64,000 nucleotides of DNA from Tabrizicola flagellatus (GTDB taxonomy: Bacteria > Pseudomonadota > Alphaproteobacteria > Rhodobacterales > Rhodobacteraceae): assembly GCF_008271465.1 (NCBI RefSeq), contig NZ_VMDU01000001.1, positions 310,001 through 374,000 on the forward strand, read 5' to 3'. Shown piece by piece: positions 27,266 to 36,349 of the stretch (its first letter is position 1; each line of letters starts with the position of its first letter). Both the position numbers and the translations under genes were made by a program. The notes beneath the pieces are model-generated. The model worked only from the letters and a program-made list of their open reading frames with translations, was not told the origin of the DNA and searched no databases.

Positions 27266-28060
27266 TCAGATCGCACGGGGATGGAGTCGCGGGAACCAGT
27301 CTTCGCGCAACCGCTCGCCCGGCCGCATGCCGTGGCCGGGAAAGGGTGGCGAGGTCGGACCCGGCCGCTGGACATAGCGCGCATCGTCGCCGACGAGGCG
27401 CAGCGAGAAGGCCCGGCGCCGGGTGGTGGCCAGGTTGCCGCGTGCCCCGTGCAGGGTGCGGAAGTTGAAGGCCACCGCATCGCCCGGCGCCATCTCCCAT
27501 TCCAGGATCCGCATCCCCTCGGCCTCCGGGTCGGGGACCGGCATGTAGTCGTCCTCTCCGGGATAGAAGTTCGTTTCGGCGGCCCAGCGGGTCGGCAGCA
27601 CGTCCTTCTCCCACAGGTGGCTGCCCGCGACGCAGCGCAGCGAGGCCTCCCTCACCGGATCGAGCGGCGACCAGAAGCTGACGGTCTGGCGGCCTTCGAC
27701 AAAATAGTAGGGGCCGTCCGTGTGCCAGGGTGTGGGCTTGGTCGTGCCGGGTTCCTTGACGAGCACGTGGTCGTGGAAGAGCTGCACCGTTTCCGAGCGC
27801 ATCAGCCGCGCCGCCACCTCGGCCGCCTGCGACTGGCGGATGACGGCGGCGAACTCCGGCACCCTGGTCCAGTTGCAGTAGTCGTCGAAGAAATACCCCG
27901 GCTCGCCCGGTTTCAGCGTCGGCATCTGGTTCGTGGGATTGGCCATGTTGCGCGCCACGCCCGCGCGCAACATCTCCACCCAGTCGGCCCAGAGCCCCCG
28001 GATCAGCACGACTCCGTCGCGCTGATAGGCCTCGACCATCTCGTCCGTCACCGTCACCAT
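27266..28060 (-). CDS. Phytanoyl-CoA dioxygenase (PhyH) family protein
   Basis: A 264-residue 2-oxoglutarate/Fe(II)-dependent oxygenase of the PhyH family. The iron-binding facial triad is complete: His113 and Asp115 in PWHTDGPYYF and the distal His204 in FRTLHGARGN; an arginine near 217-219 (TTRRRAFSLR) can bind 2-oxoglutarate. The start at 28060 has GGGGAGGCGCCG before it and is preferred over 28084. It follows the GNAT/FemAB gene by 42 bp, probably in one operon. The substrate is not predictable from sequence. Confidence 0.88.
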   Translation of the reverse strand: MVTVTDEMVEAYQRDGVVLIRGLWADWVEMLRAGVARNMANPTNQMPTLKPGEPGYFFDDYCNWTRVPEFAAVIRQSQAAEVAARLMRSETVQLFHDHVLVKEPGTTKPTPWHTDGPYYFVEGRQTVSFWSPLDPVREASLRCVAGSHLWEKDVLPTRWAAETNFYPGEDDYMPVPDPEAEGMRILEWEMAPGDAVAFNFRTLHGARGNLATTRRRAFSLRLVGDDARYVQRPGPTSPPFPGHGMRPGERLREDWFPRLHPRAI

Positions 28061-28102
28061 CGGCGCCTCCCCGCTTTGCGCCACCCTGCCCCGCCGCCGC
28101 GG

Positions 28103-28909
28103 TCAGGGCAAGACCAGCACCGTCGCGCCCAGCCGGTGCAGCCGCGCCCCCGTCCCCAGCTTGAACCGCGCCAGGCCCGGCGCGCGCTCGGTATCGACCG
28201 AGCCGAGGTCCAGCCAGCGCACGCCTTCTTCGCGCAACGCCTCGGCCGCGCGGGTCAGCATCAGGCCGTGTGCCCCCGCCTTGCGCGCCTCGCCCGAGCC
28301 CCAGCTCAGATGATAGCTGGCCGATGCGCCATGCACCACAAGGCACATCGCAGCCTGAAGCTTGCCACTCTGCCGCCATTCCCACAGCCGCAGGTCCGAT
28401 GGCGGCAGGGCGCGCGTGAAGGCCTCCGGCAGCGCATGATAGCGCCGCTCGGCCCGCTGGAGCGCCTCGGCGCGGATCAGCGCGTCGAGCGTCGCTGTGC
28501 CCCCTTGCCGCACCGCCAGCCCGGCCCTTTCGGCCGCGGCGAGATGGTCGCGCCAGGTCCGCGCCATTCCGGCACGCAGATCCGGCCCCAGCGCCCAGAT
28601 CGCATGGTGCATCGGCGTGACCAGCGGCAGAAGGCCAAAGCCGCGCACGCCTGTCTCGGGAGTGGCAATGGTCAGGCCCGGCCAGCGCGCCAGCCGGCGC
28701 AAGGCACGGCGCCGCTGCGCCATGTCGGCATGCTGGCCCGCCGGGCGGATGCGCGAGATCAGCCGCAACCGCCCGCGTTCCACCATCAGCACCGGCCCGC
28801 CGTCCGCATCGGCCCAACGGACCCGTGCACCGCAAGCCTCCAGCGCCGCCGCATAGGGCGCGCTTTGCTGCAGGGGCAGGAAACCGGCGCATTCTTCGCA
28901 ACTTGCCAT
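28103..28909 (-). CDS. GNAT/FemAB-like acyltransferase
   Basis: A 268-residue protein with a C-terminal GNAT-like fold: LWEWRQSGKLQAAMCLVVHG, SYHLSWGSGEARKAGAHGLM and VRWLDLGSVDTERAPGLARFKLGTGA. The last segment, with a FKLGxG-like end, is typical of FemAB-related acyltransferases. N-terminal half is poorly conserved to my eye. Acceptor unknown. It probably forms an operon with the downstream PhyH gene. Confidence 0.75.
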   Translation of the reverse strand: MASCEECAGFLPLQQSAPYAAALEACGARVRWADADGGPVLMVERGRLRLISRIRPAGQHADMAQRRRALRRLARWPGLTIATPETGVRGFGLLPLVTPMHHAIWALGPDLRAGMARTWRDHLAAAERAGLAVRQGGTATLDALIRAEALQRAERRYHALPEAFTRALPPSDLRLWEWRQSGKLQAAMCLVVHGASASYHLSWGSGEARKAGAHGLMLTRAAEALREEGVRWLDLGSVDTERAPGLARFKLGTGARLHRLGATVLVLP

Positions 28910-28955
28910 GCCGTCTTAATGGAACCGAAAGATTTCCGGGCGGTTAATCCCGACC

Positions 28956-29081
28956 ATGCAACGCATCTCGCTGAAACGCTCTCCCGCCCCGACACCCCGG
29001 CTGACGCTCTGGGTGCCGATCATGATCGCCTGCGCGCTTGGCCTGTTCTGGCTGGGCCTTCTGGCGCTGATCCGGATGTGA
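28956..29081 (+). CDS. Small single-pass membrane protein (41 aa)
   Basis: A short open frame with a basic N-terminus (MQRISLKRSPAPTPR) and one hydrophobic helix (LWVPIMIACALGLFWLGLLA) ending LIRM. The layout, positively charged head then a single helix, is that of genuine small inner-membrane proteins and is not expected from random GC-rich sequence. No convincing Shine-Dalgarno sequence is seen. It is divergent from the GNAT/FemAB gene and 84 bp upstream of the LacI-type regulator gene. Function unknown. Confidence 0.55.
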   Translation: MQRISLKRSPAPTPRLTLWVPIMIACALGLFWLGLLALIRM

Positions 29082-29165
29082 ACCTGGCGCGCTGAATGCT
29101 TTGACGCTTCCCCGACCTGTGGCTAAGGTCGGCTGCGTCCAAACCGCGTTGAGTGCCCTGCCCAG

Positions 29166-30194
29166 ATGAACCTGAAGGATCTTGCCCAGACGCTCGGCCT
29201 GTCGCCGACCACCGTATCGCGCGCGCTGAACGGCTATCCCGAGGTGAACGAGGCAACGCGCGAACGGGTGATCCGGGCGGCCAAGGAACACAACTACCAC
29301 CCGAACGCCCGGGCGATACGGCTGGCGACCGGGCGCGCCATGGCCGTGGGCCACGTCATCGCCATCGCCAACCAGCATGAGATCGTGAACCCGGTCTTTG
29401 CCGACTTCATCGCCGGCGCGGGCGAGACCTACAGCCGCAACGATTATGACATGCTGCTGTCGGTCGTCCCCGACGAGGAGGAGGCGCAGACCTACCGCGC
29501 GATGAAGGTGAAGGGCAATGTGGACGGGGTCATCGTCCACGGCCCGCGCGAGAACGACCCCCGCATCCCGCTTCTGCGCGAGATCGGCCTGCCCTTCGTC
29601 GTCCACGGCCGGGCCACCGGCGCGACCGAGCCCTATTCCTGGCTGGACGTGAACAACCGCCGCGCCATCCAGCAGGCGACCGAATATCTGATCGGTCTCG
29701 GCCACCGGCGGATCGCGCTGGTCAACGGGCTGGAATTCATGGATTTCGCCATCCGCCGCCGCCGCGGCTATCTGGACGCGCTGGCCGCGCACCAGATCGC
29801 GCCCGATCCCGCGCTGATGGCCTCGGGCGAGATGACCGAGCTTGCGGGCTTCCGCGCCGCCCGCGCCATGCTGGCCCTGCCCGATCCGCCCACCGCCTTC
29901 GTCGCGGCCTCGATGCTGTCGGGCATGGGCGTGCGGCGCGCGATCGAGGGGGCGGGTCTGAAACTGGGCCGCGACGTGTCGGTGATCATCTTCGACGATG
30001 AGCTGAGCTACCTGAAGAACGGCGAAGAGCGGCCGATCTTCACCGCCATGCGCTCGTCTGTCCGTCAGGCCGGGCGGCTGGTGGCCGAGATGTTGCTGGC
30101 AAAGATCGCCAATCCCGACGCGCCCGAGGTGGAACGCATGCTCGAGGCCGAACTGGTCGAGGGCATGTCCACCGGGCCGGCACCGCGCGGCTGA
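29166..30194 (+). CDS. LacI-family transcriptional regulator
   Basis: A 342-residue repressor-type protein. HTH and hinge at residues 1-60: MNLKDLAQTLGLSPTTVSRA, LNGYPEVNEATRERVIRAA. The rest is a periplasmic-binding-protein-like sugar domain (FADFIAGAGETYSRNDYDML, HRRIALVNGLEFMDFAIRRR, SVIIFDDELSYLKNG). The glucokinase gene follows 83 bp later on the same strand, suggesting control of sugar use; AglR-type regulators of alpha-glucoside uptake are similar. No sugar ABC transporter genes lie nearby. Confidence 0.93.
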   Translation: MNLKDLAQTLGLSPTTVSRALNGYPEVNEATRERVIRAAKEHNYHPNARAIRLATGRAMAVGHVIAIANQHEIVNPVFADFIAGAGETYSRNDYDMLLSVVPDEEEAQTYRAMKVKGNVDGVIVHGPRENDPRIPLLREIGLPFVVHGRATGATEPYSWLDVNNRRAIQQATEYLIGLGHRRIALVNGLEFMDFAIRRRRGYLDALAAHQIAPDPALMASGEMTELAGFRAARAMLALPDPPTAFVAASMLSGMGVRRAIEGAGLKLGRDVSVIIFDDELSYLKNGEERPIFTAMRSSVRQAGRLVAEMLLAKIANPDAPEVERMLEAELVEGMSTGPAPRG

Positions 30195-30277
30195 CCCATC
30201 CGAACCGCTTTGAAACCTCTGGCGCGACCGGCGGTTTCGCCCTATCACCTGCGCATGCCGAACGACGGACCTGCCCG

Positions 30278-31252
30278 ATGACCCTTTCGATCCTTGCCGA
30301 CATTGGCGGCACCAACACCCGTGTTGCGCTGGCCGAGGGGGCCAGGGTGCGGATCGACTCGATCCGGCGCTATCCGAATGCCGAGTATCAGGCGCGCGGT
30401 CAGGACATCGCCCATGTGCTGCGCGACTATCTCGCCGCCACCGGGGCCACGGTGACCGGCGTCTGCGTCGCCGCCGCCGGGCCGGTGCAGGACGGGGTGG
30501 CGACGATGACCAATCTCGACTGGGTGATGGATGCCGCCAAGCTTTCGGGCGCGACTGGCGCGGCGCGGGTGGCGATCCTGAACGACCTGCAGGCCCAGGG
30601 TCAGGCGCTGGGGCACATCCCGGCCGCCAACCTGCGCAACATCATTCCTGGCCCGGTCAAGACCGGAGCCGCGATGCTGGTCGTCGGCCTCGGCACCGGG
30701 GTCAATGCGGCGCCGGTCCATCCCGGACCGCAGGGCCGCGTGGTGCCGCCTTCGGAATGCGGCCATGTCAACATGCCGGTGCGCAGCGAGGAGGATTTCC
30801 TGCTGGCCCGTTTTGTCGAGGCCCGCCTGAAGGCCGCCGGAGAGGTGCCCCATGCCGGGGTCGAGGAGGTTCTGGCGGGCCGCGGCCTTGCCAATCTGCA
30901 CGCCTTTGCCGCCCATGCCGCGGGCCATCCCTCGGAACTGACCTCGGCCGAGGTACTGGCGGCACTGGACCAGGGTGATCCGGTCGCCACCCATGCGGCG
31001 CGGCTGTATATACACATCCTCGGACAGATGCTGGCCGACCTGGCGCTGATCCACCTGCCCTATGGCGGGATCTACCTGATCGGCGGCATGTCGCGGGCGA
31101 TGACGCCTTGGTTCCAGAGCTTCGGTCTGGAACGCAGCTTCCGCGAGGCGCGGCGGGTGGACCTGTTGCTGAACGACTTCTCGGTAACCGTGGTCGAGGA
31201 CGATTATGCCGCCCTGACCGGCTGCGCCGCCTACCTGAACAATCAGGCGTAA
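30278..31252 (+). CDS. glk: Glucokinase
   Basis: A 324-residue kinase of the bacterial Glk family (not ROK). It phosphorylates glucose with ATP. Phosphate-binding motif ILADIGGTNTRVALAEG, substrate part LNDLQAQGQALGHI, GLGTGVNAAPVHPGPQGRVV, PPSECGHVNMPVRSEEDF with the conserved Glu-Cys-Gly-His, and EEVLAGRGLANLHAF. It follows the LacI-type regulator, which probably controls it. Confidence 0.95.
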   Translation: MTLSILADIGGTNTRVALAEGARVRIDSIRRYPNAEYQARGQDIAHVLRDYLAATGATVTGVCVAAAGPVQDGVATMTNLDWVMDAAKLSGATGAARVAILNDLQAQGQALGHIPAANLRNIIPGPVKTGAAMLVVGLGTGVNAAPVHPGPQGRVVPPSECGHVNMPVRSEEDFLLARFVEARLKAAGEVPHAGVEEVLAGRGLANLHAFAAHAAGHPSELTSAEVLAALDQGDPVATHAARLYIHILGQMLADLALIHLPYGGIYLIGGMSRAMTPWFQSFGLERSFREARRVDLLLNDFSVTVVEDDYAALTGCAAYLNNQA

Positions 31253-31253
31253 G

Positions 31254-31925
31254 TCACCGGATTTCGGTTATTTCCAGCCGATCCTTCAGGAAACGCAGCG
31301 CCACGCCCAGCCCGTCCGGCGCGATGCCGTGGCCGGTGCCCTGCATGACATGGCCGAAGGTCTCGAACCCCGCCGCCACCAGCGCATCGCCCGCCTTGGC
31401 CATGTCGGAAAACGGCACCACCGGATCCTGATCGCCATGGATCAGCAGGACCGGCGGCTTGACCTTTGCCTCGGCCGCCAGCGCCTCGGGGCGGAGCAGC
31501 CGGCCCGAGATCGCGACCACTCCGGCCACGGCCCTGTCGCGGCGCGGGGCGACCTCCAGGCTCATCATCGCGCCCTGGCTGAAGCCGACCAGCGCCATGC
31601 GGTCGGGCGTCAGACCCTCTTCGGCCAGGCGCGCATCAAGAAAGCCGTTCAAGTCCTTGGCCGCGGAGGACAATCCTGCGGCTGCGGCGGCCTCGGACGA
31701 CCCGTCGAGCCAGGGGATCGGGAACCATTGATAGCCGAAGCCGCCCCCCGCGCAGCGCTCTGGCGCGTCCGGGGCGACGAAAGCCGTCTCCGGCAGGTGC
31801 GGCGCCAGGACATCGGCCAGGCCCAGGAGATCCGCGCCATCCGCGCCATAGCCGTGCAGGAACACGACCAGCGAGCGCGCCTGCCCCCGCTCCGCGCCCT
31901 TGCGCCCGAACCGCAACTCCCGCAT
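31254..31925 (-). CDS. Alpha/beta hydrolase, phospholipase/carboxylesterase family
   Basis: A 223-residue esterase of the carboxylesterase/acyl-protein-thioesterase type. Oxyanion region VVFLHGYGADGADLLGLA, nucleophile GFSQGAMMS, acid in HGDQDPVVPF and His in GTGHGIAPDG form a full triad. The ATG shares one base with the TGA of the upstream glycosylase gene (TGATG), so the two are coupled. It converges on glk with a single base between the stops. Confidence 0.9.
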   Translation of the reverse strand: MRELRFGRKGAERGQARSLVVFLHGYGADGADLLGLADVLAPHLPETAFVAPDAPERCAGGGFGYQWFPIPWLDGSSEAAAAAGLSSAAKDLNGFLDARLAEEGLTPDRMALVGFSQGAMMSLEVAPRRDRAVAGVVAISGRLLRPEALAAEAKVKPPVLLIHGDQDPVVPFSDMAKAGDALVAAGFETFGHVMQGTGHGIAPDGLGVALRFLKDRLEITEIR

Positions 31926-32554
31926 CAGATCACCCCTTCCCGTTCCCGTGCCACGCGGTAGTAGGCCCAAAGCACCCGCGCCGCAACCGAGCGCCAGGGC
32001 GACCAGGCCTCGGCCATGACCCGCAGCGCCTTGTCGCTGGGACGCGCTTGCAGGTCGAACAGCATCCGCGCCGCCTCTTGCAGCGCCAGGTCGCCGGGGG
32101 CGAAGACATCGGCCCGCCCCAGCGCGAACATCGCATAGATCTCGGCCGTCCAGACCCCGATCCCCGGCACGGCGACCAGAGTGCGAACGACCTCGGCATC
32201 AGGAACAGCGCGCAAGGCGTTGAAATCTATGCCCGCCTGCGCCAGCGCCCGGCCATAGCGCGCCTTCTGCCGCGACAGGCCCGCGGCGCGCAGCTCTTCG
32301 TCCGAGGCGCGCGCCATCGCCTCGGCCCCGGTCAGCCCCGCGCCTTCCAGCCGCGCCCAGATCGCCCGGGCGCTGGCGACCGAGACCTGCTGGCCGACGA
32401 TCGCCCGCAGCAGGGCCGCGAACCCGTCGGGCTCGCGCCGCAGGGGCAGCGGCCCGACCAGGGGCAGCGCCCGGGCAAAGGCCGGCTCGCGCGCGGCGAG
32501 CCACTCCGCCCCCTCGGCCACGCAGTCGGCTGTCTCGATGATCCGTCCCACCAT
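31925..32554 (-). CDS. DNA-3-methyladenine glycosylase (AlkA-type, HhH-GPD)
   Basis: A 209-residue base-excision glycosylase that removes alkylated purines. It contains LLRAIVGQQVSVASARAIWA, the helix-hairpin-helix VPGIGVWTAEIYAMFALGR and the following ADVFAPGDLALQEA with the catalytic aspartate. It lacks the N-terminal domain of E. coli AlkA and matches the shorter form. Start at 32554 (MVGRIIETADC). The open frame continues far upstream only as the shadow of the MFS gene on the other strand. Confidence 0.92.
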   Translation of the reverse strand: MVGRIIETADCVAEGAEWLAAREPAFARALPLVGPLPLRREPDGFAALLRAIVGQQVSVASARAIWARLEGAGLTGAEAMARASDEELRAAGLSRQKARYGRALAQAGIDFNALRAVPDAEVVRTLVAVPGIGVWTAEIYAMFALGRADVFAPGDLALQEAARMLFDLQARPSDKALRVMAEAWSPWRSVAARVLWAYYRVAREREGVI

Positions 32555-32635
32555 GGCCGCAGCCTTGCATCCGCGGCGGGGCGCCGCAACCCCCGCCCCT
32601 TGCGGAAGACCCGGCCGGGGTCTAGGGCTTGGCGC

Positions 32636-33841
32636 ATGAGCACCGACGCCCTCGCCCGCCGCAATGTCATGGTCCTTGTCGCCGCGCAGGCGGTGCTGGG
32701 TGCGCAACTGCCGATGATCTTCACCATCGCCGGGCTTGCCGGGTCGAGCCTTGCGCCCAACGCCTGCTGGGCGACCCTGCCGGTGACGATGATGGTGATC
32801 GGCTCGATGCTGACCGCGACGCCGCTGTCCATGCTGATGCAGCGCTTCGGCCGGCGGGCCGGGTTCTTCTTCGGCGCGGGCGGCGGGGCGCTCGGGGCGG
32901 CGATCGGCGCCTGGGGCCTTTCCGCCGGCAGTTTCCTTGCCTTCTGCATCGGCGCGCTGATTTCCGGCATCTACATGTCGGCCAACGGCTTCTACCGCTT
33001 TGCCGCGACCGACACGGCTTCGGAAGGCTACCGGCCCAAGGCGATCAGCTGGGTCATGGCGGGGGGACTCCTGTCGGCGGTGGTCGGCCCGCAACTGGTG
33101 AAGGTGACCTCGGATGCGATGGCGGTGACCTTCCTCGGCTCCTATCTCATGGTCATCGCGCTGAACCTGGTCGGCTCGCTCTTGTTCTTCGCGCTGAAGA
33201 TCCCCGCGCCCCCGGCCCCGGCCGCCGGCAGCCCGGAAGGCCGGTCGCGCGGCGAGCTTCTGCGCAATCCGGTGATCCTGGTGGCGATGATCTGCGCCAC
33301 CGTGTCTTACGCGCTGATGAACCTGGTGATGACCTCCTCGCCGCTGGCCGTGGTCGGCTGCGGCTTCGAGACGGGGGATGCGGCGAATGTGGTGACGGCG
33401 CATGTGCTGGCGATGTATGCGCCCTCGTTCTTCACCGGCCATCTGATCGCGCGCTTCGGGACCGAGCGGATCATCGCCGTCGGGCTGACGATCCTTGCGG
33501 CCTCGGGTGCCGTGGCTATGGCCGGGGTGGAGCTGGAGAATTTCTTCGTCGCGCTGATCCTTCTCGGCATCGGCTGGAACTTCGGCTTCATCGGCGCGAC
33601 GACCATGCTGACCAGCGCCCAGCGGCCGGAGGAGCGCGGGCGTCTCCAGGGTCTGAACGACCTGGTGGTGTTCGGGGGCGTGACGCTGGCCTCGTTCTCG
33701 TCGGGCGGGCTGATGAACTGTTCCGGCGGGTCGGTGCAGGCGGGCTGGCAGATGGTCAACCTGGCCATGCTGCCCTTCCTCGTGCTGGCCGGCGGCGCGC
33801 TGATCTGGCTCTGGCTGCGGCCGCAGGAGACGCGCGCCTGA
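32636..33841 (+). CDS. MFS transporter
   Basis: A 401-residue major facilitator with about 12 hydrophobic segments; motif A-like LMQRFGRRAGFFFGAGGGAL follows the second helix and HLIARFGTERIIAVG occurs in the second half. It resembles the generic MFS proteins found beside metabolic genes in Rhodobacteraceae. Substrate unknown. It is divergent from the glycosylase gene and converges on the synthase-like gene. Confidence 0.88.
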   Translation: MSTDALARRNVMVLVAAQAVLGAQLPMIFTIAGLAGSSLAPNACWATLPVTMMVIGSMLTATPLSMLMQRFGRRAGFFFGAGGGALGAAIGAWGLSAGSFLAFCIGALISGIYMSANGFYRFAATDTASEGYRPKAISWVMAGGLLSAVVGPQLVKVTSDAMAVTFLGSYLMVIALNLVGSLLFFALKIPAPPAPAAGSPEGRSRGELLRNPVILVAMICATVSYALMNLVMTSSPLAVVGCGFETGDAANVVTAHVLAMYAPSFFTGHLIARFGTERIIAVGLTILAASGAVAMAGVELENFFVALILLGIGWNFGFIGATTMLTSAQRPEERGRLQGLNDLVVFGGVTLASFSSGGLMNCSGGSVQAGWQMVNLAMLPFLVLAGGALIWLWLRPQETRA

Positions 33842-33920
33842 CCCGCCGCTCTTCGTCGCATTGCATGCGCTCATCGCTCGGTCCCGCGACGAGGCGACGC
33901 AGTCGCACGAGGAGCCGCCC

Positions 33921-34676
33921 TCACCAGCGCCCGGTGACGCCCTGCCGCAGAAGCAGCCAGCGGCGCCGGAAGTCCGAAAGCCCCAGCGATGCGCTTTCCC
34001 CGGCCAGCGCCTGACGCAGCAGACCCTCTGTCTGCCAGCCCGCCAGAAGCGCCGGGGCGACCCCCTTGGGCACCGACCTGCGCGCCTGGCGCGCAACCGT
34101 CAGCCGCTCCAGCCCCAGCCGCGCCAGGTCAGCGGCGCCGACGCCCTCGGGCAAGGGCTGCCGGCCGCGCGCCACAAGCTCGGGCACGGCGCGCAGGTAG
34201 AAGGCCGCCGCCGTGGCCCAGCCATAGGCGCGCACCGCATGTTCCGCCCCCTCCGGCGCCCCGAGCGCCCGGGCCGCGAGCCACATCAGCCCCGCCCCGG
34301 TGTCGTCCAGGTAGGCCGTCAGCCCGGCGATCCCGTCATGCGACTCGTGGTGGATGTCCCAGCGGCGGGCGGCGATCAGGCGGTCCATGACCTCGACCGG
34401 CAGGCCGAAATCCCGGATCAGCGCGTGCAGCGGGCCCGCGACCTCATGCGCGCGGGCAGCCCCCGAGGCCGCATTCTCCACCACGTCGCGCCACCATTGC
34501 AGGCGCATCTCGGCGATCAGCGGCTCCTGCGTCACCCAGGGGGCGCGGGCGACTTCGAGGTTGAAGGCGTAAAGCGGAAGAAGCTGCGCCCGCACCGCGA
34601 CGGGGGCGGCCATCACCGCGAGGAAACGGTCGGGATCGCCCCGCTGCACCAGTCCGGCGCAGGCGTCGAGGCTCAT
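33921..34676 (-). CDS. Squalene/phytoene-synthase-like protein without the first catalytic motif (NDUFAF6-like)
   Basis: A 251-residue protein of the trans-isoprenyl diphosphate synthase head-to-head group (LLPLYAFNLEVARAPWVTQE, MRLQWWRDVVE, LTAYLDDTGAGLMWLAARAL). Where true synthases have an Asp-rich DxxxD after YAF, this has NLEVARAPWV, so magnesium-dependent catalysis is doubtful. The same loss is seen in NDUFAF6/Sicily, the mitochondrial complex I assembly factor, and its alphaproteobacterial relatives, so assembly of a respiratory complex is a reasonable inference. The ATG overlaps the cimA stop (ATGA). Confidence 0.82.
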   Translation of the reverse strand: MSLDACAGLVQRGDPDRFLAVMAAPVAVRAQLLPLYAFNLEVARAPWVTQEPLIAEMRLQWWRDVVENAASGAARAHEVAGPLHALIRDFGLPVEVMDRLIAARRWDIHHESHDGIAGLTAYLDDTGAGLMWLAARALGAPEGAEHAVRAYGWATAAAFYLRAVPELVARGRQPLPEGVGAADLARLGLERLTVARQARRSVPKGVAPALLAGWQTEGLLRQALAGESASLGLSDFRRRWLLLRQGVTGRW

Positions 34677-36349
34677 GCCGCGGCCCCCTGCGGCTGGCCG
34701 AAGTCGCGGATCAGCTTCCACTGGATCGCATCCAGCAGCGCCTCGAAACTGGCGTCGATGATGTTGGCGCTGACCCCCACGGTGGACCAGCGGTGGCCCC
34801 GCCCGTCCTCGCTGTCGATGATGACGCGCGTCACCGCCTCGGTCCCGCCATTGGTGATGCGGACCTTGAAGTCCACCAGCTTCATGTCGTCGATGCAGGC
34901 CTGATAGGGGCCGAGATCCTTCCCCAGCGCCTTGGCCAGCGCGTTCACCGGGCCGCGGTCGCTGCCGGTCTCGTCCATGCTGTCGCTGACCGACATCATC
35001 TTGCGGTCGCCGATCTTGACCACCACCACGGCCTCGGACAGCGAGATCATCCGGTCGTACTTGTTCTTCCGCCGCTCCACCGTCACCCGGTAGCGCTTCA
35101 CCTCGAAGAACTCCGGACACAGGCCCAGCTCGCGCCGGGCGACCAGCTCGAAACTCGCCTGCGCGCCGTCATAGGCATAGCCCTGATCCTCGCGCGCCTT
35201 CACCACCTCGATGATCCGGCCCAGGCGCGGATCCTTCGGATCGACCTCGATCCCGGCCGAGGCGAGCCGCGCGCGCAGGTTCGACAGGCCCGCCTGGTTC
35301 GACATCGGGATCACGCGCTCGTTGCCGACAAGCGCCGGGTCGATGTGTTCGTAGGTCGAGGGATCCTTCAGGATCGCGCTGGCGTGCAGCCCCGCCTTGT
35401 GCGCGAAGGCCGAGGCGCCGACGTAAGGCGCGCTGCGCAGGGGCACACGGTTCAGGATGTCGTCCAGCATGCGGCTGGTCTTCAGAAGGCCCGCCAGCGC
35501 CGCGCGGCTGACGCCTGTCTCGAAGCGGCTGGCATAGGGTTCCTTCAAGAGGAGAGTCGGGATCAGCGTCGTCAGGTTCGCATTGCCGCAGCGTTCGCCC
35601 AGCCCGTTCAGCGTGCCCTGCACCTGCCGCGCCCCGGCCTCGACGGCGGCCAGCGAATTCGCCACCGCATTGCCGGTGTCATCGTGGCAATGGATGCCCA
35701 GCCGGTCGCCGGGGATGCCGGCGGCGATGACCTCGGCCGTCACCCGGCCCACTTCGGCCGGCAGCGTGCCGCCGTTGGTGTCGCACAGCACGATCCAGCG
35801 CGCGCCCACATCCCGCGCTGCCGTCAGGCAGGCCAGCGCATAGGCCGGGTTGGCGCGGTAGCCGTCGAAGAAATGTTCCGCATCGAACAGCGCCTCGCGG
35901 CCCTTCGCCACCAGATGCCGTATCGAGGAGGCGATGGCCTCGAGGTTCTCCTCCAGCGTCACGCCAAGCGCGGTGGTGACGTGAAAGTCATGCGTCTTGC
36001 CGACCAGACAGACCGCCGGGGTGCCGGCGTTCAGGACGGCGGCCAGCACGTCGTCGTTCTCGGCCGACCGGCCCACGCGGCGGGTCATGCCGAAGGCGGT
36101 GAGCGTGGCGCGAGTCTCGGGCGGGGCGGCGAAGAAATCGCTGTCCGTTGGGTTCGCGCCCGGCCAGCCGCCTTCGATGTGGTCCACCCCCAGCGCATCC
36201 AGCGCGCGCGCGATCTGCTGCTTTTCGGCGGTGGAGAACTGCACGCCCTGCGTCTGTTGCCCGTCGCGCAGCGTGGTGTCGTAAAGCCAGAGGCGCTCAC
36301 GTCGGGCCGAAAAATTTTCGGACGAAAATTTTTCTTTCTCTACGGTCAC
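34673..36349 (-). CDS. cimA: (R)-citramalate synthase
   Basis: A 558-residue enzyme that condenses acetyl-CoA and pyruvate to citramalate, the threonine-independent entry to isoleucine. [20 protein letters not shown] holds the metal/substrate residues of the HMGL-like barrel; [20 protein letters not shown] and the C-terminal LeuA allosteric domain (from about 425) follow. The start is GTG 36349, overlapping the cysS stop. Residues 6-14 (EKFSSENFS) are encoded by a 26-base near-perfect palindrome, absent from the conserved part of the family; see finding. No later start codon precedes the conserved core. Confidence 0.95.
   Translation of the reverse strand: MTVEKEKFSSENFSARRERLWLYDTTLRDGQQTQGVQFSTAEKQQIARALDALGVDHIEGGWPGANPTDSDFFAAPPETRATLTAFGMTRRVGRSAENDDVLAAVLNAGTPAVCLVGKTHDFHVTTALGVTLEENLEAIASSIRHLVAKGREALFDAEHFFDGYRANPAYALACLTAARDVGARWIVLCDTNGGTLPAEVGRVTAEVIAAGIPGDRLGIHCHDDTGNAVANSLAAVEAGARQVQGTLNGLGERCGNANLTTLIPTLLLKEPYASRFETGVSRAALAGLLKTSRMLDDILNRVPLRSAPYVGASAFAHKAGLHASAILKDPSTYEHIDPALVGNERVIPMSNQAGLSNLRARLASAGIEVDPKDPRLGRIIEVVKAREDQGYAYDGAQASFELVARRELGLCPEFFEVKRYRVTVERRKNKYDRMISLSEAVVVVKIGDRKMMSVSDSMDETGSDRGPVNALAKALGKDLGPYQACIDDMKLVDFKVRITNGGTEAVTRVIIDSEDGRGHRWSTVGVSANIIDASFEALLDAIQWKLIRDFGQPQGAAA
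36309..36334. repeat. Palindrome inside the 5' coding region of cimA
   Basis: Arms GAAAAATTTTCG (36309-36320) and CGAAAATTTTTC (36323-36334) with a two-base loop, perfect over 12 bp. It shares AATTTTCG/CGAAAATT with the palindrome at 5388 but lies in frame within codons 6-14 of cimA instead of after a gene. Confidence 0.75.

Noticed and set aside
31005-31020. TGTATATACACA inside glk, similar to the ATATACG operators
   Set aside because: Lies in the middle of a coding region, lacks the CGTAT half-site and has no promoter context.
31925-34096. Extended 723-codon version of the glycosylase gene
   Set aside because: Only the last 209 residues form a protein family; the upstream part is antisense to the MFS gene and His/Arg/Gln-rich.
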